Counted from the stretch's first letter, positions 41,569 to 52,008 are shown. The stretch: 64,000 nt of DNA from Chloroflexota bacterium (GCA_013204555.1 JABMNO010000009.1:62001-126000), one strand, 5' to 3'. Numbers and translations are program-made. The notes: generated by a model from the sequence alone, not told the origin.

Positions 41569-42933
41569 CTACAGTTCGTTCCAATGCTCTGCAAAACGCT
41601 GCATAACCAACGCCGCATGCTTCGCTCCCAGCACGAAGTCTTCAATAGTGATGTTCTCGTTGGGCGCATGAATCTTGTGCGACGGGTGGTCGATACCAGA
41701 CGTAGCGATCGGTATGCCAAGGTTGTCGGCGAAGTCGTACATCGGCCCGGTACCCGCCATCGACGGCATGATTACCGGCTCCTCACCGTAGATATCCAGG
41801 TGCGTCTCGGCTATCAGTAGCGCCCACGGAGACGTCATGGAGGTCCTCGATGGATTTACGCCACCGAGCTTCGTAATCTCAACGTCGCTGAACCCGTTTG
41901 AGTCGAGATGTGCACGTAGCTTGGCGAGAATATCGTCGGGCCGTTGATCTGGCACCAGCCTGAAATCCATCTTGGCCGTGATTTCTGCTGGTAGCACGGT
42001 CTTCGTCCCCGGCCCCTGATAGCCGCCCCAGATACCATCGATATTAGCGGTTGGCTCCATAAGCAGCCGATGCCGCAGCGCCGCTCCCTGCAACTCGCCG
42101 TTGAAGTACTCATTCCCAAACGTCTCGGCCCAAATGGACTCCTCGTCCGGCAACGCAGCGATAGCCGCCAACTCCTCTTCTGACGTGTCTCGAACGTCAG
42201 CATAGAAACCGGGAATCTTTACCGTCCCATCAGGTTCCCGCAGCGTGTGGAGCGCCTCCAGCAGGCGCCACGGAGCGCTGGGAAGAATAGTGGCGTATGA
42301 CGAGTGCGCGTCACCGGTCAATTTACGCACACTCAACTCGATGTACAGCAGACCCTTCAGGCCCAGGTACATAGATGGACGCCCTGAGGCGTTCCGCCCG
42401 CCACCTTCCCAGATGCAAGCGTCCGCATGAAGCTCATCACGCTTCTGCTCGACCAGCGGCGGCAAGTTGACGCTGCCTATCTCCTCCTCGCCCTCCGCAA
42501 AAAACTTCAGGTTGGAAGGCAACCCGCCGCGCACCGCCCGAAACGCCGTGATGGCGGCCAATCGGGCAGCGATGTTGCCCTTGTCGTCTGAAATACCGCG
42601 ACCATAGATTCGATCACCACGACGTTCCGGCTTAAACGGCTCCGTATCCCACAACTCCAACGGCTCAGGCGGCTGAACGTCGTAATGGGTGTAAAAGAGT
42701 AGCGTCCCGTCAGCCTCGCCCTCCGCCTTACCAAATACCGACGGCAACCCATCATTCTCAGTAGGCCAGATCTCCGTCTCCAGGCCAACTTCCTCCAGCT
42801 TGGACTTCACCAGCCCAGGTGCCTTATCGAACCCAAGCCGCGCCGCCGATACGCTTGGCTGGGCTACCAGCTCCAGCAGCGTCGCGATCGACTCGTCAAC
42901 ATGTGCCTCTATGTAGTCGTAAATATCCTGCAT
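41569..42933 (-). CDS. M20-family metallopeptidase (dipeptidase)
   Basis: 454 residues from ATG 42933 (the longer reading to 42993 overlaps the upstream gene). LLFYTHYDVQPPEP holds the first zinc His/Asp, KGNIAARLAAITAFR is the next conserved helix, FFAEGEEEIGS holds the catalytic Glu pair, and SGIDHPSHKIHAPNENITIE the C-terminal zinc His. A lid/dimerisation domain lies between (about 200-330). It resembles carnosinase/CNDP-type dipeptidases that cut short peptides in the cytoplasm. Order on the minus strand: membrane protein, this gene (5-base gap), HNH gene (12-base gap). Confidence 0.94.
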   Translation of the reverse strand: MQDIYDYIEAHVDESIATLLELVAQPSVSAARLGFDKAPGLVKSKLEEVGLETEIWPTENDGLPSVFGKAEGEADGTLLFYTHYDVQPPEPLELWDTEPFKPERRGDRIYGRGISDDKGNIAARLAAITAFRAVRGGLPSNLKFFAEGEEEIGSVNLPPLVEQKRDELHADACIWEGGGRNASGRPSMYLGLKGLLYIELSVRKLTGDAHSSYATILPSAPWRLLEALHTLREPDGTVKIPGFYADVRDTSEEELAAIAALPDEESIWAETFGNEYFNGELQGAALRHRLLMEPTANIDGIWGGYQGPGTKTVLPAEITAKMDFRLVPDQRPDDILAKLRAHLDSNGFSDVEITKLGGVNPSRTSMTSPWALLIAETHLDIYGEEPVIMPSMAGTGPMYDFADNLGIPIATSGIDHPSHKIHAPNENITIEDFVLGAKHAALVMQRFAEHWNEL

Positions 42934-42938
42934 GTGCG

Positions 42939-43718
42939 CTACTCGAATCCACTCATTACCCGTACCCGCCTGAACCGCCGTAACGATAACCATAGCGTCG
43001 TCGCCACATACCCGATGCTACCTGCGCCAAGGCTCAGGTAGATCATTGCGCTGGATATGGCCATTAACCTGAGCGATCGGTGCCGAGCATCGGACGTCCA
43101 CGACAGGTAAATCGTGAACATCACCGCTGGCAAGGGCAGTATCCAGCCAACGAACATCAGGATCAATCCCGTCTCACCATTCCTCCCACCGGCGATGAGC
43201 TCCTCTGCTGTTGGGAATATGAGCGCCCATCGCAGGAATATGAACGACCACATTCCAAACCAGGTGGCCAGGCCAAAATTCAGAATGTACGCCACACGAG
43301 CGTTACCTTCTGGGATGGGTTCCTGTGAGAGAGCATTACTGGAACTCAACGGTATAACCATCACAGCAATCGGGAAAATGAGATTCGGCGTCAGCCACAA
43401 GGCGGTTTTGCTATCCCATTCGCTGGCCAGCGCCAGCGCACCGAAGCCGGCGGCAAGAAGTATCAGGTACTGGCTCTGACGCGCTGGAGCCGCACCAATG
43501 ATTAGCCGCGCACTCGCCACGACATATGCGATAACCGAGGCTATTACCAGAAGCGTATGCGCACCGAACAGCGGCAGCCCTGCGGCCAAAATATAGAACG
43601 GCCAGATAGCCGTCGCCCAGACCAGTAGTACCCACCCAAACCGCCGCGCGGGAACATAGTCGAAAGGATTAATTCCTTCAACTGGCTCGTGGCTTTCTGG
43701 GGATAGTTTCTCTCTCAC
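42939..43718 (-). CDS. Integral membrane protein of unknown function
   Basis: 259 residues from GTG 43718 (REKLSPESHEPVEGINPFDY). A longer frame upstream runs through a repeat and into the opposite MBL gene, so it was not used. Six or seven hydrophobic segments are visible, for example WVLLVWATAIWPFYILAAGL, LILLAAGFGALALA, FIFLRWALIF and LILMFVGWILPLPAVMFTIY. The N-terminal 25 residues and the Arg-rich C-terminus (LRRFRRVRV) are hydrophilic, with the C-terminus probably inside. I do not recognise a family or catalytic motif. It ends 5 bases before the M20 peptidase start, so the two are probably co-expressed. Confidence 0.75.
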   Translation of the reverse strand: MREKLSPESHEPVEGINPFDYVPARRFGWVLLVWATAIWPFYILAAGLPLFGAHTLLVIASVIAYVVASARLIIGAAPARQSQYLILLAAGFGALALASEWDSKTALWLTPNLIFPIAVMVIPLSSSNALSQEPIPEGNARVAYILNFGLATWFGMWSFIFLRWALIFPTAEELIAGGRNGETGLILMFVGWILPLPAVMFTIYLSWTSDARHRSLRLMAISSAMIYLSLGAGSIGYVATTLWLSLRRFRRVRVMSGFE

Positions 43719-43840
43719 GTGCCCTAACTTACGATAAACAGGACCGCAAATGACACCGAAGTACCCGTCAACGGTGATCTTGAGAAATGTGCAACAGGGA
43801 GAATCCATATCCTGCCGGAGCGAGGAGGCGCGATTTGTCC

Positions 43841-43874
43841 CTTCGCCCTCTGGGAGAAGGTTAGGATGAGGGCA
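43841..43874. repeat. Diverged copy of the CCCTCTCCC/GGGAGAGGG hairpin
   Basis: CCTTC-G-CCC pairs with GGG-A-GAAGG around TCT, followed by TTAGGATGAGGG, matching the hairpin plus CTGGGGTGAGGG at 24380-24412. It lies between the divergent membrane-protein and MBL genes. Confidence 0.55.
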
Positions 43875-43938
43875 CGCCCAAACTTCCGAGGCGTTTCGTA
43901 ACCGGTGATCCGACTGTAGAAAAGGACTGGACAACCAA

Positions 43939-44829
43939 ATGGGTGCAAAAAAATCCAACCGCCCCGAGATCACAGTCATCGGATGTGGCACGCCGTCGCC
44001 CACTCCTGATCGCTTCGGTAGCGCCCACCTCATCGATATCGCAGGCGAGAAGCTGTTGTTTGACTGCGGACCGGCGACCACCTGGAAGCTGGCGCAGAAT
44101 GGCGTGAAGACAACCGAAATCGATACGGTCGTCTTCACACACCATCACTTCGATCACGATGCTGACTTCCCAACATTCATCCTGACGCGCTGGGACCAGA
44201 TGGTTCCACGTGACCGCGAGCTATTCGTCTATGGCCCAACTCTGACCGAGGAGTTTACGAACGGAATCATCGATGAGGACTACGGGCTGTTCCGGCACGA
44301 CTGGAAAGCAAGAGTAGGCCATCCCGGAAGCCACGTGACATACGTGGACCGTGGTGGAATTTTGCCGCGCTCGAAACCTCTCGTGATCCCAAAGGACGTA
44401 GGACCGGGCGTAATCATCGAGAACGACCGCTACCGGGTCACCGGCGCACCCGCCGATCACGTACAGCCGTTCCTGGATTCGCTGGCATACCGAATCGATA
44501 CCGACGAGGGTAGCGTAGTAATCACCGGTGACACGGCCCCATGCGACTCCGTGACCGAGCTATCACGCGGCGCTGACGTGATGATGATCATGTGCTGGGA
44601 ATCGCACGATCACATAAAAGGCACAGACCATGAAATCGCCACATGCAGCATCCGTGGAGCCGCCGAAACCGCGGAAGAAGCGGGAGTCAAAGAACTCGTG
44701 ATGGTCCACATCGGCGCTCGGCTCGCCCTTCCGGAGTCCGCAGAAGCAAATGAGAAAGAGGCTCGCGAAGTGTGGGGTGGAGAACTGGTCTGGGGTTACG
44801 AAGGTATGAAAGTGCCATGGCCTAAATGA
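43939..44829 (+). CDS. Metallo-beta-lactamase-fold hydrolase (ribonuclease Z-like)
   Basis: 296 residues. ITVIGCGTPSPTPDRFGSAH and LLFDCGPATTW open the fold as in RNase Z-like proteins. VVFTHHHFDHDADFPTFIL has the zinc HxHxDH motif, VTGAPADHVQPF the next His, VVITGDTAPCDS the bridging Asp, and LVMVHIGARL the last His. It lacks the RNase Z tRNA-binding arm that I would expect, so it is probably an arylsulfatase- or phosphodiesterase-like hydrolase rather than a true tRNase Z. It overlaps the following TPR gene by 4 bases. Confidence 0.9.
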   Translation: MGAKKSNRPEITVIGCGTPSPTPDRFGSAHLIDIAGEKLLFDCGPATTWKLAQNGVKTTEIDTVVFTHHHFDHDADFPTFILTRWDQMVPRDRELFVYGPTLTEEFTNGIIDEDYGLFRHDWKARVGHPGSHVTYVDRGGILPRSKPLVIPKDVGPGVIIENDRYRVTGAPADHVQPFLDSLAYRIDTDEGSVVITGDTAPCDSVTELSRGADVMMIMCWESHDHIKGTDHEIATCSIRGAAETAEEAGVKELVMVHIGARLALPESAEANEKEAREVWGGELVWGYEGMKVPWPK

Positions 44830-45611
44830 CCCTTGGCCTCAACCGTTGGTTCGCTCTTGGCGTCACTATCGTTGGCGCAGTTCTTGCCATCATCGTCGTT
44901 GCGCTCTTCTTCCGCGGTGATGACACGATAGACATCGACCAGATCATTGCCGATATTGATGCTGGCAACTACGAGCAGGCATTTCGAGAGCTTGATCGTG
45001 CTGAGGAGATCTTCCAACTTGCCGGAATCACCACCAGCGTTGCGTGGACGTACGGCGAGCGCGGCTACATCTATCTGCAGCAGGGTCGGCATGGCGACGG
45101 CATCGATGCGCTTGATCGGGCGATCGAGCTGGACCCAAATCAGCCCAGCTTCTACAACAACCGTGCGCTTAATTTTCAGCGCGCCGGGCGTATGGAAGAC
45201 TCGGAAGCTGACTTCTCGCTGGCCCTGCAATTGGACCCAATGAACTTCAACCGCTACGTTGAGCGCGGCTTTTTCTACCTGAACAGCGGGAAACCAGAAC
45301 AGGCGCTTCTCGACTCCCACAACGCCGTCAACCTCGCTCCCAACGAGCCAATCGCGTATACCCTGCGTTCGGATGCGAACATCGCGCTCGGTAAATACGA
45401 GCAGGCCCTGTTCGATGTAGATAAGGTCGTCGAACTAACGCCGGGGCAATGGGCGCCGCTAATCACCCGGGCTATTACAAAGAATTCCGCTGGAGACGTT
45501 CCTGGAGCCATGGCAGATCTGGATGCAGCCCTGGCTCTGGACCCACCGCCTCACGGCGAACAGCTAATTGAAGATACACGCGAGGCACTTTTGCAAAGCA
45601 CAGGAGGCTAG
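44826..45611 (+). CDS. Membrane-anchored TPR protein
   Basis: 261 residues. One N-terminal transmembrane segment (about 8-28, FALGVTIVGAVLAIIVVALF) is followed by about six tetratricopeptide repeats, for example YLQQGRHGDGIDALDRAIEL, NRALNFQRAGRMEDSEADF and IALGKYEQALFDVDKVVEL. TPR arrays act as scaffolds for protein partners; no enzyme motif is present. The array would lie outside the membrane if the short N-terminus is cytoplasmic. It overlaps the MBL gene by 4 bases and precedes the CocE-type gene by 3, so the three form a clear operon. Confidence 0.88.
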   Translation: MTLGLNRWFALGVTIVGAVLAIIVVALFFRGDDTIDIDQIIADIDAGNYEQAFRELDRAEEIFQLAGITTSVAWTYGERGYIYLQQGRHGDGIDALDRAIELDPNQPSFYNNRALNFQRAGRMEDSEADFSLALQLDPMNFNRYVERGFFYLNSGKPEQALLDSHNAVNLAPNEPIAYTLRSDANIALGKYEQALFDVDKVVELTPGQWAPLITRAITKNSAGDVPGAMADLDAALALDPPPHGEQLIEDTREALLQSTGG

Positions 45612-45614
45612 TAG

Positions 45615-47333
45615 ATGGTCGTGACTCACGGCGATAACAGGGGCGTTGTACGGGATGAAGATCAGTCCGTTGAAATGCGGGACGGGACGATTCTTAAGGC
45701 GGACGTCTATCGGCCAATGGGTGGCGGGAAGTTCCCCACGCTCCTTCTACGGACACCGTACTGGAAGCAACATCCTCGCTATGCAACGGCCGCACATACG
45801 CTCGCCGCACGCGGCTACACCGTGGTCAATCAGGATATTCGCGGCCGCTACGCCTCTGAGGGCGAGTTTCGGTGGCAGTTCATGGACAACTCCCTGACAT
45901 TCGACGCCGAAGACGGATACGACTCAGTGGAATGGTCTGCGCAACTGCCATCAAGCGATGGCCAGGTTGGCACGTGGGGCCACTCGTACGACGCGTGGTG
46001 TGCATGGCGACTCGCTGAGTTACAGCCGCCCAGTTTGAAAGCGCTGCACGCCAGCGGCATGGGCACAGATTCGCTGGAGATGAACTTCGGCGTGTTCGAG
46101 ACCGGTCGACGGCTCGAATGGACGTACATGATGGCCGCGGACATGCGACGCCGTTCCGGTGCCGCGCACGGACCTCAGGATCCCTTCGAAGCAGTGCGGT
46201 ACTGGCGGGAAGTCGAGCGCGGCAAGTACATCTGGTCGCTGCCATTCGCAGACATGCCGGATGAGCCATTCTCTGATCTGACGCCGCAATTGAAGGCGTT
46301 CTACTCGCAGCAAAACGTTGAGGTGTGGAAGTTCAAGGACATCCACCCGAAAGTTAACGTGCCAACAGCATCATTTACTGGCTGGTGGGATCGCGTAATT
46401 GGCACCGTTAACCAGTTCTCTGGAATGGTCGCAAACGGCCCAGCGAACACGCGCGACCAGCATCGCATCGTGGTCGGGCCGTGGAGCCACATGATGACCG
46501 AGCTTCACAGTGACCTCGGCCCAATCGACTACGGACCAGAGGCTTCCGAGAACTGGGTTAACTTGATCACTCGCTGATACAACTGGCAGCTCAAGGACAT
46601 GGACAACGGCTACGCAGAAGAGCCGCCCGTGCGGTTATTCGTACTCAATGAGAACCGATGGCGTACGGAGAATGAGTGGCCGCTGGCTAGAACGCAGTAC
46701 CGTGAGATGTTCCTGGGCAGTGGTGGCAAGGCAAACACGCCGCAAGGCGATGGCTCCCTGACGTGGGATCAGCCCGGAGATCAGGCGCCGGACAGGTACT
46801 CCTACGACCCACGTGATCCCGTCATGAGCGTGATGGACATAGACGCCCAGGCAATGCCCCGCAATCAGGCCGTGCTGGATGGCCGTGACGATGTACTCGT
46901 CTACCAGACCCCGCCATTCGAGCAGGACCTGCGCCTCATCGGCCCGGTGACCGTCAAACTATGGGCCGCTTCAGATGCCGTCGACACGGATTTCACAGCC
47001 AAGCTAGTCATCGTCCACGAAGACGGCGTAGCTGTGAATCTCACCTACGGAATCATGCGTGCCCAGTACCGCAAAGGATACGACAAACCATCGCTCATCG
47101 ACCCCGGCGAGCCATACGAGTACACCGTTCAACTCAACCCAGTTGGAGTGCTATTCAGGCCCGGACAGCGGCTGCGTCTGGACATATCCAGCTCAGACTT
47201 CCCAAACTTCGACCGCAACCACAACACGGGCAAGGACTACTGGAGCGACGGAGAACTGCGCACCGCCCACCAGACCATCTTCCACGAGTCAGCAATGCCG
47301 TCACGGCTTATCGTGCCCGTGGTAGAGGATTGA
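45615..47333 (+). pseudogene. CocE/NonD-family hydrolase interrupted by one in-frame TGA
   Basis: A 573-codon frame is continuous except for TGA at 46575-46577 (codon 321). Before it: IRDGTxL-like MRDGTILKADVYRP, LLLRTPYWK, QDIRGRYASEGEF, and the nucleophile region GTWGHSYDAW (Ser124). After it: YNWQLKDMDNGYAEEP, PVRLFV, and the X-Pro dipeptidyl-peptidase C-terminal jelly-roll (LIGPVTVKLWAASDAVDTDF, YRKGYDKPSLIDPGEPY, GQRLRLDISSSDFPNFDRN). Family members usually have Trp where the TGA is (RW.(D/N)WxLKGxDNG), so one change TGG to TGA explains it. Both halves are otherwise undamaged, so the lesion is recent, read through, or an error. Intact enzymes hydrolyse esters or acyl-peptide bonds. Confidence 0.85.
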
Positions 47334-48118
47334 GCAGCGAAATAGGGCGCAGCGTTAGCTAATACGTGGCCCCAGCCATCAGGCGAAATGACGAAACTAC
47401 ACAACCCATAACCCACCAGCGCAAGCCATCCTGAGTTTGTCGAAGGGCGGCGGCAACAATCGACCACGCTGCGTTGAGTACGAACACCACTCACCATTCG
47501 TGGCGGTGAAGGTGGTGGGCCTATGTCGGGGTTCGAGTTACATGTGATTTATGCGTGCCTGGGTCCCGGACATTTTCGCGGAGCCTCCGATTCCGGTATG
47601 ACGGGTGGAGGTGGTCTTGGCGGAGAACTGAGCCGCCAACCCAAGCCATCCTGACACCGTGTACGTAATTACCCCCCCCCCGTTTCGTACTTGAACGAAT
47701 GATTTGGCATTAGACCGAGTTTCGCGTGGAGACGGCGCAGGTAGTGCTGTTCACTACTTGCAAAACGCGTTGACCGTGAGAATCTCCCGTTCCTAGTGGA
47801 CCTTGTAGCTAGTCACGCGTGGGTGGAGTCAAACTCGGCTGCAAACATGACGACGTAATTGGTGAGAGTGATCCGGTCGTTAGTCTTTTCGGGTGAATTC
47901 AACGGTTCGAATCCCGCCAAGGCTTGTCGGCTGTCCTGTCGGTCATAGTCGGATTCCTACTCGGGCTGGCTCATCGGCGCAACCAGTTAGTCACATTGAT
48001 AGAAAACCGCCTAACCTCTACCATATGCCCGTAAACCCGACGACGCCTGAGGGCTACTTCGACTCCATCGCCGTGGGACCGCTAGCGCGGTACATATCGG
48101 ATCGTTCAGGGAACCAGG
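47334..48118. other. Long intergenic region
   Basis: About 785 bases. It holds a CATCCTGAGTTTGTCGAAGG repeat near 47430, a run of ten C at 47672-47681, and an open frame of 117 codons (47893-48246) that is Ser/Arg/Pro-rich, overlaps the next gene and lacks domain character. A GGTTCGAATCCC string at 47904 recalls a tRNA T-loop, but no tRNA can be folded around it. I see no supported gene. Confidence 0.5.
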
Positions 48119-51100
48119 ATGACTTACGTATGCGGGATTATTACGCGTCGCTCCGCGCGACGGCAGATGAAGTTGGTCGGATTCGTCGCTGCGGCAATCG
48201 GGATGATAGTCCTTCTAGTTGCTGCGCAGAGAGACGCTATTGGTGACGTATTAGCGACGCCTGTGCCAAACGCCTCTGGAAACGTCACAGCGACTGACCG
48301 CTCCACTCACACATTCAAGATCAGTGCTACTAGCTTTGTGGCCACGCGTTCAGGGCCTGCCATGTTCAACGAAGTCGTGCCCGCCGTAGCAGCTTCATCG
48401 CTGTATATCGAGCAGGCGAAACTGACGGCCAGTGATGCGGACTGGGGCGATCAATTAGGCTCGTCCGTTGCCGTCAGCGGAGACACGGCGGTTGTCGGTG
48501 CATGGCTTGACGATCAGGCAGGCAACAGATCTGGTTCCGCATACGTGTTTGTCCGCAGTGGCGACGTGTGGAGCCAGCAGGCGAAACTCGCCGCCAGCGA
48601 CGCGGCGGCGTTCGATGAATTCGGCGTTTCCGTGGCCATTGCCGCGGACACAGTCGTAATTGGTGCCCCCAGTGGTTCGGCCTACGTATTTGTCCGTAAT
48701 GGCGATGTCTGGAGCCAGCAGGCAAAGCTCACGGCCAGCGATGCGGCTGGGGACGATAAGTTCGGCACCTCTGTCTCAGTCAGCGAGGATACTGTAGTTG
48801 TGGGCGCCTCGGGTGACGACGATGGAGGCTCAGAATCGGGCTCCGCGTACGTCTTCGTTCGCAGTGGCAGTACCTGGAGCCAGCAGGCGAAACTCACCGC
48901 AAGCGACGCGGTTTCGAGCAAATTTTTCGGTTATTCCGTGGCCGTCAGCGGAGACGCAGCAGTAGTGGGCGCTCGGCTTGACGCCGATGCAGGCTCGTTC
49001 TCAGGTTCGGCATACGTATTCGCCCGCAGCGGTAGCGTATGGAACCAGCAGTCGAAGCTCACCGCCAGCGACGCAGCCACTGGAGATCTATTCGGCTCCT
49101 CAGTGGCCATCAGCGGGGGCACAGTAGTAATTGGTGCAGAACATGATGTCATCGATGAGAGCGGCGATATCAAAGGCTCGGCATATATCTTCGTCCAAAG
49201 CGGCGGTGTTTGGAGCGAGCAGGCGAAACTCACGGCCTTCGATGCGGCATCCGGAGATGATTTCGGCGAATCAGTGGGCATCAGCGGAAACACAGTGGTA
49301 GTGGGTGCCAGCGATGACAACCATGTGGGCACGGCGGCCGGCTCGGCACACGTTTTCGTGCGCAGTAACGGTGTCTGGAGCCAGGCGGCGAAGCTTACGG
49401 CCAGCGATGCAGCCGGGGGCGATGAATTCGGCATTTCCGTGGCCATCGGTGGCGACACGATGATAATTGGTGCATTCCATGATGACGATGATGTGTTCTC
49501 AGATTCCGGCTCGGCATACGTTTTCGTCATCGAGCCGCCCGCAGAGCCTATTGCCCCCACAGTAAACGAAGTCGTGAAGCTTACGGCAAGCGATGCGAGG
49601 CAGAACGACTTATTCGGCGGCTCTACTTCCATCAGCGCTGATACCGCTGTAATCGGGGCAAACAGGGACGACGATGCTGGAGGGAGTTCCGGTTCGGCAT
49701 ACGTATTCGTCCGCAGCGGGAATTTGTGGAGCCAGCAAGCCAAACTGGTCGCCAGCGATGGCGCTGCTGAAGACAGATTCGGCATATCAGTATCCGTCAG
49801 CGGGAATACTGCCGTGATCGGTGCGTTTACAGACAGTAATACCGACACCCAAACGGGTTCGGCATACGTTTTCACCCGCAGTGGGGAGGTGTGGAACCAA
49901 CAGGCGAAGCTCACAGCTAGTGATCCTGCGGCGAACGCTTTGTTTGGAGGGGCGGTATCCATCAACGGTAACACCATAGTCGTCGGCGCCAACGGGGACG
50001 ATGACCTTGGTTGGGCGACCGGGTCGGCATATGTATTCGTTCGCGATGGTGACACATGGATCGAGCAAGCGAAACTCACCGCGAGCGACGCGTCCGCAAA
50101 AACCCACTTCGGAAATTCTGTATCCGTTGGGGGGGACACCATCGTGGTTGGTGCCAGGCAGACCGATGACTCCGGCGCTGCATACATCTTCGTCCGCGAG
50201 GGAAGTTCTTGGAGTCAGGAAGCGATTTTTACCCTAAGCGACAGCACAGCTTTTGATTATTTTGGTAGCAGCGTCACAGTCAGAGGGGATACGGTTGTGA
50301 CCAATAGCGCCAGAGTCGATGTTGATGGCAGGAGACCAGGCTCGGTATACGTCTTAGTGCGAAACGGGGCCGCTTGGAGCCAACAAGCTATTCTTACACC
50401 CAGCGAAGCGGGCGCGGATGATGGTTTCTTCCGGGGTGTAACCCTCGGTGGAGACACAATAGTTGTTGGCGCCGGGATTTACGATGCTACCGACCCGAAC
50501 TCAGGTTCAGCATATGTTTTCGTCCGCAACGGAGGTTCCTGGACCATCGAACGAATACTCTCGGCCAGTGACGGTATTTCCTCCGATCAATTGGGCAATT
50601 CTGTGGCTATCAGCGGTGACGCGATTATTGTTGGAGCCTGGGCAGATGACGATGCTGGTTTCGACTCTGGTTCGGCATATTTATTTACTGGTGCAGCGAC
50701 CCCTCCTGAGGCGCCCTCAATCAGCTCCGTGATTGAGGGTGATGCGCAGGCGGCGGTGAGTTGGGCCGCTCCACCGTCAGATGGGGGGTCTACGATCACC
50801 CACTACACTGTGACGTCGGAACCTGGCGGAATCACCTCGACAACGACCCTCACTTCTGCAGTGGTGACACCACTCGTCGATGGAGTGTCTTACACATTCA
50901 GTGTCACGGCGACCAATGCCATCGGCATTGGTCCAGCTTCAGCTCGATCCACCTCTGTCAGGCTTGGCGGTGTGGGTGTTCCCCTCACTGGAAATCTAAT
51001 GCTCCAAGGAGTGAGTGCCTCAACCGCATTCACACTCGTTGATCCGACCGTGACGCTGACCCCTCTTGCTGGCGGAACATCCACAACGGTCACAGTTGGA

Positions 51101-51436
51101 CCAGACGGCAATTTTGCCACGGCACTTCAGGATGGCTCCTACACGATAAGTGCAGGTGCAGGCGGATTCCTCTCGGCGGAACGCCAAAATCTCATCATTT
51201 CCGGCAGTCCGATCGTCATGCCGGGAATGGAACTGCGGGGTGGCGATGCAAATGGTGACGGTGTCATCAGCATCCTAGACATTTCCGCTATCGCAGCGTC
51301 ATTCGGTGCGAGCCCTGTGGCTCGCGTAGATGGCTCTGGTCGGGTTGTGGATATCAACGGAGATGGCGTCGTAAGCATCACGGACATCTCCAACGCAGCA
51401 TCTAACTTTGGAACAACCAAGCCACTCGCCTGGTAA
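48119..51436 (+). CDS. Exported protein with 14 FG-GAP-like repeats, fibronectin type III domain and dockerin
   Basis: 1105 residues from ATG 48119, or 1089 from ATG 48167 which gives a cleaner signal peptide ([20 protein letters not shown]). Residues about 97-862 hold 14 repeats of 45-60 residues with the pattern AKLTASDA..DxFGxSVxISGDTxVVGA..D......[14 protein letters not shown], as in integrin-type propellers. A linker ([16 protein letters not shown]) follows repeat 7, so the array divides into two sets of seven blades. An FN3 domain comes next (about 865-955), then a carboxypeptidase-regulatory-like sandwich, and last a type I dockerin pair ([20 protein letters not shown] and [20 protein letters not shown]) that binds calcium. 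There is no sortase motif or transmembrane tail. Likely secreted, for adhesion or polymer binding. Confidence 0.92.
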   Translation: MTYVCGIITRRSARRQMKLVGFVAAAIGMIVLLVAAQRDAIGDVLATPVPNASGNVTATDRSTHTFKISATSFVATRSGPAMFNEVVPAVAASSLYIEQAKLTASDADWGDQLGSSVAVSGDTAVVGAWLDDQAGNRSGSAYVFVRSGDVWSQQAKLAASDAAAFDEFGVSVAIAADTVVIGAPSGSAYVFVRNGDVWSQQAKLTASDAAGDDKFGTSVSVSEDTVVVGASGDDDGGSESGSAYVFVRSGSTWSQQAKLTASDAVSSKFFGYSVAVSGDAAVVGARLDADAGSFSGSAYVFARSGSVWNQQSKLTASDAATGDLFGSSVAISGGTVVIGAEHDVIDESGDIKGSAYIFVQSGGVWSEQAKLTAFDAASGDDFGESVGISGNTVVVGASDDNHVGTAAGSAHVFVRSNGVWSQAAKLTASDAAGGDEFGISVAIGGDTMIIGAFHDDDDVFSDSGSAYVFVIEPPAEPIAPTVNEVVKLTASDARQNDLFGGSTSISADTAVIGANRDDDAGGSSGSAYVFVRSGNLWSQQAKLVASDGAAEDRFGISVSVSGNTAVIGAFTDSNTDTQTGSAYVFTRSGEVWNQQAKLTASDPAANALFGGAVSINGNTIVVGANGDDDLGWATGSAYVFVRDGDTWIEQAKLTASDASAKTHFGNSVSVGGDTIVVGARQTDDSGAAYIFVREGSSWSQEAIFTLSDSTAFDYFGSSVTVRGDTVVTNSARVDVDGRRPGSVYVLVRNGAAWSQQAILTPSEAGADDGFFRGVTLGGDTIVVGAGIYDATDPNSGSAYVFVRNGGSWTIERILSASDGISSDQLGNSVAISGDAIIVGAWADDDAGFDSGSAYLFTGAATPPEAPSISSVIEGDAQAAVSWAAPPSDGGSTITHYTVTSEPGGITSTTTLTSAVVTPLVDGVSYTFSVTATNAIGIGPASARSTSVRLGGVGVPLTGNLMLQGVSASTAFTLVDPTVTLTPLAGGTSTTVTVGPDGNFATALQDGSYTISAGAGGFLSAERQNLIISGSPIVMPGMELRGGDANGDGVISILDISAIAASFGASPVARVDGSGRVVDINGDGVVSITDISNAASNFGTTKPLAW
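48410..50690 (+). repeat. Tandem coding repeats (14 units of about 135-185 bases)
   Basis: Degenerate DNA repeats that encode the FG-GAP-like blades. The most conserved parts are the GCGAAACTCACCGCCAGCGA-type start of each unit and the GGTTCGGCATACGT-type end. Unit 2 lacks about nine codons of the loop. The variation is mostly at third positions and loops, so the units are old duplications under protein-level selection. Confidence 0.8.
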
Positions 51437-51579
51437 TAATCAACTGACCATGTCCCCGAAAACTCCGCCAACCTAGGGGTTAGCTTTCTGGGCTACGAAT
51501 CCCCAATAGAATCGTGGTGAGGCATCGACAATTCCCCTCAGAGTTTTGTCGAGAAATCTACCTAGGTTGATCCGGTTCA

Positions 51580-52008
51580 GTGGCGGAATTCATATTCAAG
51601 CGAGCTTACTGCTCCGCAAGTTATTCGACAAAACCTGGGATACACGTGCTGCCCGGTGACGCGCTTGAGATCGATATTTTGCAGGGGCATTTCGACCGGG
51701 CGATGATTTGCAATGTGCTCCGTCTGGAGACACCTCAACGCGCCGAGGCGCTGGAGCGAAAAGCTGCGGAGGCGGTAGCGTCGGGCGCTGATCTGGTAAG
51801 CGCGGACAGTTGGCGGGGGGAGTTTGGCATGGCTACGCTGATCCACGCTCTTTATGCATTGAGTCTGGCTTCTCGGACAGGCTCGCCGGAACCTCATTCG
51901 CTCGGTGATATCGAGGGGTGCGTGCAGTCCTCCGGGTTCGAGGTCACGATGACGGCGCAACTTGATGAGGGCGTGAGTGGTGCGCTGTTTGCGAGCAGGT
52001 TGGGGTGA
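51580..52008 (+). pseudogene. Fragment of a SAM-dependent methyltransferase
   Basis: 142 codons. LPGDALEIDILQGHFDRAMI then CNVLRLETPQRAEALERKAA and ADLVSADSWRGEFGMA match the second half of O-methyltransferase-like class I enzymes, where the acidic motif II and post-motif strands lie. The glycine-rich SAM-binding motif I expected before this is missing, and the region before 51580 encodes nothing of the kind. The first 20 residues (AEFIFKRAYCSASYSTKPGI) are atypical. It is therefore a 5'-truncated copy and probably not functional, unless it acts as a partner subunit. Confidence 0.55.

Noticed and set aside
43719-44138. N-terminal extension of the membrane-protein gene
   Set aside because: It crosses the CCTTC/GAAGG repeat and overlaps the opposite MBL gene; the hydrophobic protein is complete from GTG 43718.
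4787-47333. Genome-wide recoding of TGA as Trp
   Set aside because: Many intact genes here end in TGA (for example at 14353, 20089, 44829 and 54752), so the two internal TGA codons are local events.
47672-47681. Run of ten C bases as a phase-variation tract
   Set aside because: It lies in non-coding DNA more than 400 bases from the next gene start and outside any visible promoter; homopolymer sequencing error is as likely.
47904-47915. GGTTCGAATCCC, which looks like a tRNA T-loop
   Set aside because: The T stem does not pair beyond two base pairs, and no acceptor stem, anticodon arm or CCA end can be built around it.
47893-48246. A 117-codon open frame before the propeller gene
   Set aside because: It is Ser/Arg/Pro-rich with no domain character and overlaps the start of a well-supported gene in another frame.
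48410-50690. The tandem repeats as a CRISPR array
   Set aside because: Units are long, degenerate and in one open frame encoding a regular beta-propeller pattern; there are no short identical repeats with unique spacers.
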